Shown here one piece after another: positions 22,084-25,520 of a stretch of DNA of 25,520 nt. Under the pieces are notes generated by a model. That model was not told where the DNA came from, searched no databases, and saw only the letters and a program-made list of their open reading frames with translations. The number at the start of each line of letters is the position of its first letter. Position 1 is the first letter of the stretch. The DNA is from Sabulitectum sp964571965 (GTDB lineage: Bacteria > Fermentibacterota > Fermentibacteria > Fermentibacterales > JCC-6). The stretch is taken from NCBI GenBank assembly GCA_964571965.1, contig CAZNFQ010000028.1:1-25520 (forward strand), written 5' to 3'. The position numbers and the translations under genes were made by a program.

Positions 22084-23867
22084 TCCAGGGCCTTCATTAT
22101 CTCCCGTGCCTTCTTTCTTCCAATTCCCGGAACTGAGGCGATATCCTTCTCGGAGGCTGCAGCTATTCTTGCCACACTGCCGAACTTCCCAAGCAATGAA
22201 GCTTTAAGTCCGGGACCAATGCCGGGTATATCATCGAGAACCGAATGGAACTGGCTTTTTGCCCTTCGGTTTCTGTGAAAGGTAATGACAAAACGGTGTG
22301 CCTCATCCCGCATCGCCCTTAAAAGAAGGAGCGGCGGCGAATCCAAAGGCAGTCTGATCTTTTTTTCCTCAGGAGCGGTGAGTAATATCTCCTCTTTCTT
22401 GGCAATGGAGATGAACCGGGTTTTCTGCATAACGCTGCCTCCGGCTGCCCAGGCTGCGCGAAGCTGGGTTATACCGCCGTCTATCAGAAGCACGTCAGGG
22501 TGTTCTTCTTCCAGGTGTGATGCGAATCTGGATACGGCATTCCCTATCATTGCCGGATCATTTCTGGCGATCTCTTCAGGCATCGTAAACCGTCTGTAAC
22601 CGTTTCTGTCCGGTTTACCTTTTCTGAAACTCACCAGGGCGGCAACCGATGCATGCCCCTGTATGGTGGATGCATCCAGGCATACCATCCACTCAGGGGG
22701 ACCATCAAGGTTCAGAATGTCCGCTATTGCCTCCAGTGAAGCCTCCAGGCGTTCACCCCTTCCGGCGGGATGCTTCCATTCCAGTTTCGAGAGAAAATTC
22801 CGGAGATCCTTCTCTGCTACCTCCACAAGGGATCTCATGACTCCCCTTTCAGGAACCAGTATGTCCACCGGTGAGCCCCTTCGTTCCCTCAGCCAGCTGG
22901 TCAGAACATCTCTGTCCTCAGGTTCGGCAGCCAGCAGCACCTGCCTGGGCACATCGCCTGTTTCCGAGTAGTAGGAACGGAGGAGAATGGATATTTTCTC
23001 CCCTTCTGACGCCAGCTTCCATTTCGAGGTGAAAGGAAGCCTGAGACTGCCCATGAACCTTCCGCTTCTAACCTGTATGATTATGCCCCAGTTCTCCGAA
23101 ACGGCCATTACATCTCTTGGGATCCTGTCTCTAAGAGATTCCGGAGCAGGCCATCCGAAGGAATCAAGTCTTTTGAGAAGATCCCTTAAACCTGCTGCCC
23201 TCTCATATTCAAGAGCATCCGACGCCTCTCCCATCTTCTGGAGAATTTCATGACGGGCTTCATCCCAGTGCCCCTTCAAAATGAAGAGGATTCTCCTGAT
23301 CCTTTCATGGTATTCCGCTTTCTGCTCACGGGAGCAGGGAGATGGGCATCTGTCCATCTGACCCATTAAACATGGTCTCTGCCTTGGTTTGAGTTTCGCG
23401 GTTCTGCACCTTCTCAAAGGATAGAGATCCAACAGAAAGGAAACCAGAGACTTCAGATTGCCTGCATCGGGATATGGTCCGAATCTTGGGATGTCCAGTG
23501 AGCGGTCAGGGTTCCTTGTAATAACAAGTCTGGGAAATTCCTCGTTAACGGTCACCTCCAGCCAGGGATACCTGCTGGATCCCCTCAGGTCAACGTTCAG
23601 AGGGGGCTTATGAATGCGTATGAGCTCAGCTTCAAGCACCAGCGCTTCAAGCTCGTTCCTGGTTACCGTCCACTGAACCGTCTCAGCTCTGTGAAGAAGG
23701 GATCTGTGCCTGAGGTCACCGGGGTTCGACAAATGTCCTCTGAGCCTTGAGATGAGACTCTTTGCCTTGCCGATGTAAAGAACCCTTCCCCTGTGATCGA
23801 GAAACCGGTAAACCCCTGGAAGATCAGGGGCTCCTGAAACCGAACGTCTTAAGGAATCAGCTGCCAC
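22080..23867 (-). CDS. uvrC: Excinuclease ABC subunit C
   Basis: UvrC makes both incisions around a lesion during nucleotide excision repair. The 595-residue protein has, in order: a GIY-YIG nuclease domain (LPGVYRF...VLYIGKAKS, residues 17-40), the conserved Cys cluster (RRCRTAKL through CPSPC, near 155-180), a UVR motif (ASDALEYERAAGLRDLL), an RNase H-like nuclease domain (CLDASTIQG, LLIDGGITQL, RDEAHRF), and two C-terminal helix-hairpin-helix motifs (IPGIGPGLKASLL, VPGIGRKKAREIM). Start is GTG 23867, overlapping murJ by 11 bases, with a weak AGGA site. Complete and of normal length. Confidence 0.95.
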   Translation of the reverse strand: MAADSLRRSVSGAPDLPGVYRFLDHRGRVLYIGKAKSLISRLRGHLSNPGDLRHRSLLHRAETVQWTVTRNELEALVLEAELIRIHKPPLNVDLRGSSRYPWLEVTVNEEFPRLVITRNPDRSLDIPRFGPYPDAGNLKSLVSFLLDLYPLRRCRTAKLKPRQRPCLMGQMDRCPSPCSREQKAEYHERIRRILFILKGHWDEARHEILQKMGEASDALEYERAAGLRDLLKRLDSFGWPAPESLRDRIPRDVMAVSENWGIIIQVRSGRFMGSLRLPFTSKWKLASEGEKISILLRSYYSETGDVPRQVLLAAEPEDRDVLTSWLRERRGSPVDILVPERGVMRSLVEVAEKDLRNFLSKLEWKHPAGRGERLEASLEAIADILNLDGPPEWMVCLDASTIQGHASVAALVSFRKGKPDRNGYRRFTMPEEIARNDPAMIGNAVSRFASHLEEEHPDVLLIDGGITQLRAAWAAGGSVMQKTRFISIAKKEEILLTAPEEKKIRLPLDSPPLLLLRAMRDEAHRFVITFHRNRRAKSQFHSVLDDIPGIGPGLKASLLGKFGSVARIAAASEKDIASVPGIGRKKAREIMKALE

Positions 23868-25488
23868 GGCGGACTATCCTGCGGAGGATTCCCCTTATCT
23901 CACTTCCTCCCGTGGCAAGGAAGACCCCCAGAGACAATGCCATGAGCGCGATCCCCGAGACCCCCACGGCGGCTATGCCCTGAAGAAGGCCCCGGGATGC
24001 GTATACGGTAACGGGGTTTTTTACAGCCAGAAGGAAAACCAGAGACACTGCTCCGGAAATGGCAAGAGAGAGCCAGTTCCCTGCTGAGATCCTTGATTTG
24101 CCAACCCTGCCCCGCAGCTTATGCCGAAGCAGAATAAGGTTTACCGCAGAGGAAATACTGCTTGCCAGGGCAAGGCCGCCAAGGGGCTGTGCGATACCTG
24201 TTTTCAGGAATGCAAGGGTCAGGGCGATGTTGAGCAGAATATTGAGACCCATGCATCCCACGGCAATTCTCACCGGTGTTCTGGTGTCCTTCAGAGCGTA
24301 GAACACCGGAGCGGTGATCTTTACCGAGGCATAAAAAACCATGCCTGCAGAATAGAAACGCAGAGCAGAAGAAGTGAGGGCCAGAGATGTTTCGGAAAAT
24401 TCACCCCTGAAGAACATCACCCTGATAACGGGTTCGGCTAGAATCATCATGAAAAGTGATGCCGGGATCATTACTCCGGAAAGGGCCACCGTGGAAAAAT
24501 TCAGGGTCCTGCCAGCTTCTCCCAGTTTCCCCAGTGCCGTCTGTCTGCTCAGGGTGGGAAGAAGGGCTGTTGCCAGTGCAATGGCGAAAATTCCCTGCGG
24601 GACCTGGGTTACCCTGAGCCCGTAGGACAGGGCAGCAACGCTTCCCCCGGAAAGCATCGATGCTATCAGCTGATCCACCAGTATGTTAACCTCAGCAGCA
24701 AGAAGTCCCACAAGTGCTGGAACCGCAAGATGCAGAACCCTCTTCATTGCGGGGCTTTTCCAGTTGAAATCCGGTCTGATGGACACTCCCCTTCGCTTCA
24801 TGAAGGGTACCTGTACCAAAAGCTGCAGAATCCCACCGGCGAGAATGCCTGTGGAATATGCCCAGACAGGAAGATCGGTCATCCATGCCCTGGCAAGAAC
24901 GAAGAGACCGAACAGAGCAGACAGATTGAAAAGAATGGGTGCCAGAGCAGGAGCCAGAAAGTGCCGGTGACTGTTCAGTATGCCCATGCACACCGAGGCA
25001 AGGCCCACGAAGAGAATGTATGGGAAGAGAAGCCTCAGAAGCTGTGCTGTTAGCTCGCTCTTGCCGGGAATGTCTTTGAATCCGGCGGCAAACACATCCA
25101 CCAGCACAGGAGCCAGGAGCATGCCCAGAATGACTATCACCACCAGGGCGGTGCCTGTGAAGGTAAGTATCCTGCCCGCCAGTTTTGCCGCCCTCTGCTC
25201 CCCTTCCTTCACAAGAAGTTCCGTATAGGTTGGAACCAGGGCCGAAGCAACGGTTGCCTCGCCGAAGAGACGCCTCAGAATGTTGGGTATAATGAAGGCA
25301 ATCGTGAAAGCATCCGCTGATGCACCGGTCCCTAGAACCGCTGCCTGTCCCACATCCCTTGCAAGGCCGAGTATCCTGCTTAAAAAGGTGAGAACTCCCA
25401 GCAGACCCGCTGCCCGGGCTACACTTCTTCCCTCCTGGGCCGGTGTGCCAAGCTCAATTCTTTCAGGAGAGATAAATTCTTCAGACAC
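23857..25488 (-). CDS. murJ: Lipid II flippase MurJ (MviN)
   Basis: MurJ flips the peptidoglycan precursor lipid II across the inner membrane. The 543-residue polytopic protein belongs to the MOP superfamily, with about 14 hydrophobic segments. The N-terminal signature LSRILGLARDVGQAAVLG and FIIPNILRRLFGEATVASA are hallmarks, as is the RGVSIRPDFNW loop followed by LAVPALVGLLAAEVNILVDQ. Start GTG 25488 has AAAGG six bases before. It overlaps uvrC by 11 bases. Its location near genes for an L,D-transpeptidase and M15 peptidase about 16 kb away is not a cluster. Confidence 0.95.
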   Translation of the reverse strand: MSEEFISPERIELGTPAQEGRSVARAAGLLGVLTFLSRILGLARDVGQAAVLGTGASADAFTIAFIIPNILRRLFGEATVASALVPTYTELLVKEGEQRAAKLAGRILTFTGTALVVIVILGMLLAPVLVDVFAAGFKDIPGKSELTAQLLRLLFPYILFVGLASVCMGILNSHRHFLAPALAPILFNLSALFGLFVLARAWMTDLPVWAYSTGILAGGILQLLVQVPFMKRRGVSIRPDFNWKSPAMKRVLHLAVPALVGLLAAEVNILVDQLIASMLSGGSVAALSYGLRVTQVPQGIFAIALATALLPTLSRQTALGKLGEAGRTLNFSTVALSGVMIPASLFMMILAEPVIRVMFFRGEFSETSLALTSSALRFYSAGMVFYASVKITAPVFYALKDTRTPVRIAVGCMGLNILLNIALTLAFLKTGIAQPLGGLALASSISSAVNLILLRHKLRGRVGKSRISAGNWLSLAISGAVSLVFLLAVKNPVTVYASRGLLQGIAAVGVSGIALMALSLGVFLATGGSEIRGILRRIVRRGS

Positions 25489-25520
25489 CTGCTGCCTTTA
25501 TGGCTGCCCACGTACGGCTG
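25481..25520 (-). CDS. Possible C-terminal end of an upstream gene (partial)
   Basis: One minus-strand frame is open from the window edge to a TGA at 25483-25481, encoding SRTWAAIKAAGV. It would overlap the murJ start by eight bases, matching the overlap habit of this region. Thirteen codons are too few to prove a gene or name it. Confidence 0.25.
   Translation of the reverse strand, partial: SRTWAAIKAAGV

Noticed and set aside
1..25520. CRISPR array, insertion sequence, integrase, phage or toxin-antitoxin locus
   Set aside because: No direct-repeat array, transposase motif, terminal inverted repeats or small toxin-like gene pair was seen; coding content is almost entirely housekeeping or envelope genes.

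Overview
This window is a compact bacterial chromosome segment, about half G+C by eye. It comes from a diderm (Gram-negative type) organism: there are several predicted lipoproteins, a probable outer-membrane beta-barrel protein, a BamB-like propeller and the lipid II flippase MurJ. Non-ATG starts are frequent (TTG, GTG and one apparent CTG), and most neighbouring genes overlap by 4-20 bases. The long lipoprotein with Ig-like (Big_5) domains and the family mix recall the Fibrobacterota/Chlorobiota/Bacteroidota (FCB) group or nearby candidate phyla. That placement is a guess and not a result. The ten-N run at 9945-9954 shows this is a draft or metagenome scaffold.

Region 1 (1-11375, all minus strand) reads in transcription order: pgi, a beta-barrel protein broken by the assembly gap, purN, an M15 peptidase, an L,D-transpeptidase, a PQQ-propeller protein, an Era-like GTPase, scpA, scpB, an rluB-type pseudouridine synthase, cmk, plsC and rpsA (cut by the window edge). 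Almost all junctions overlap or are under 25 bases apart. The exception is the 64-base gap before cmk, which holds the best sigma-70-like promoter in the window. The scpA-scpB-rluB-cmk-plsC-rpsA order is a common bacterial arrangement.

Region 2 (11376-14833) mixes strands. An exported MsrB-MsrA fusion diverges from pgi. A putative lipoprotein runs on the minus strand. A second lipoprotein and a polysaccharide deacetylase form a plus-strand pair. Both convergent junctions in this region are a single TGATCA that supplies the stop codon to both strands.

Region 3 (14834-21134, minus strand) reads in transcription order: tRNA-Leu(UAA), mutL, miaA, a ParB-like/TPR fusion, a large Ig-like lipoprotein and a ferredoxin-nitroreductase. 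The protein genes are tightly overlapped. MiaA modifies tRNAs of the tRNA-Leu(UAA) type, so enzyme and substrate lie close together on the same strand.

Region 4 (21190-25520, minus strand) holds murJ, uvrC and a cysteine-rich exported protein of unknown function, again overlapping. A possible last few codons of an upstream gene lie at the right edge.

Most of the content is housekeeping. No CRISPR array, insertion sequence, phage or defence locus is visible, and no gene-free stretch exceeds 100 bases. The points most worth a second look are the start of cmk, the degenerate G motifs of the Era-like protein, the ParB-TPR fusion, the inverted repeat between pgi and msrBA, and the TGATCA junctions.
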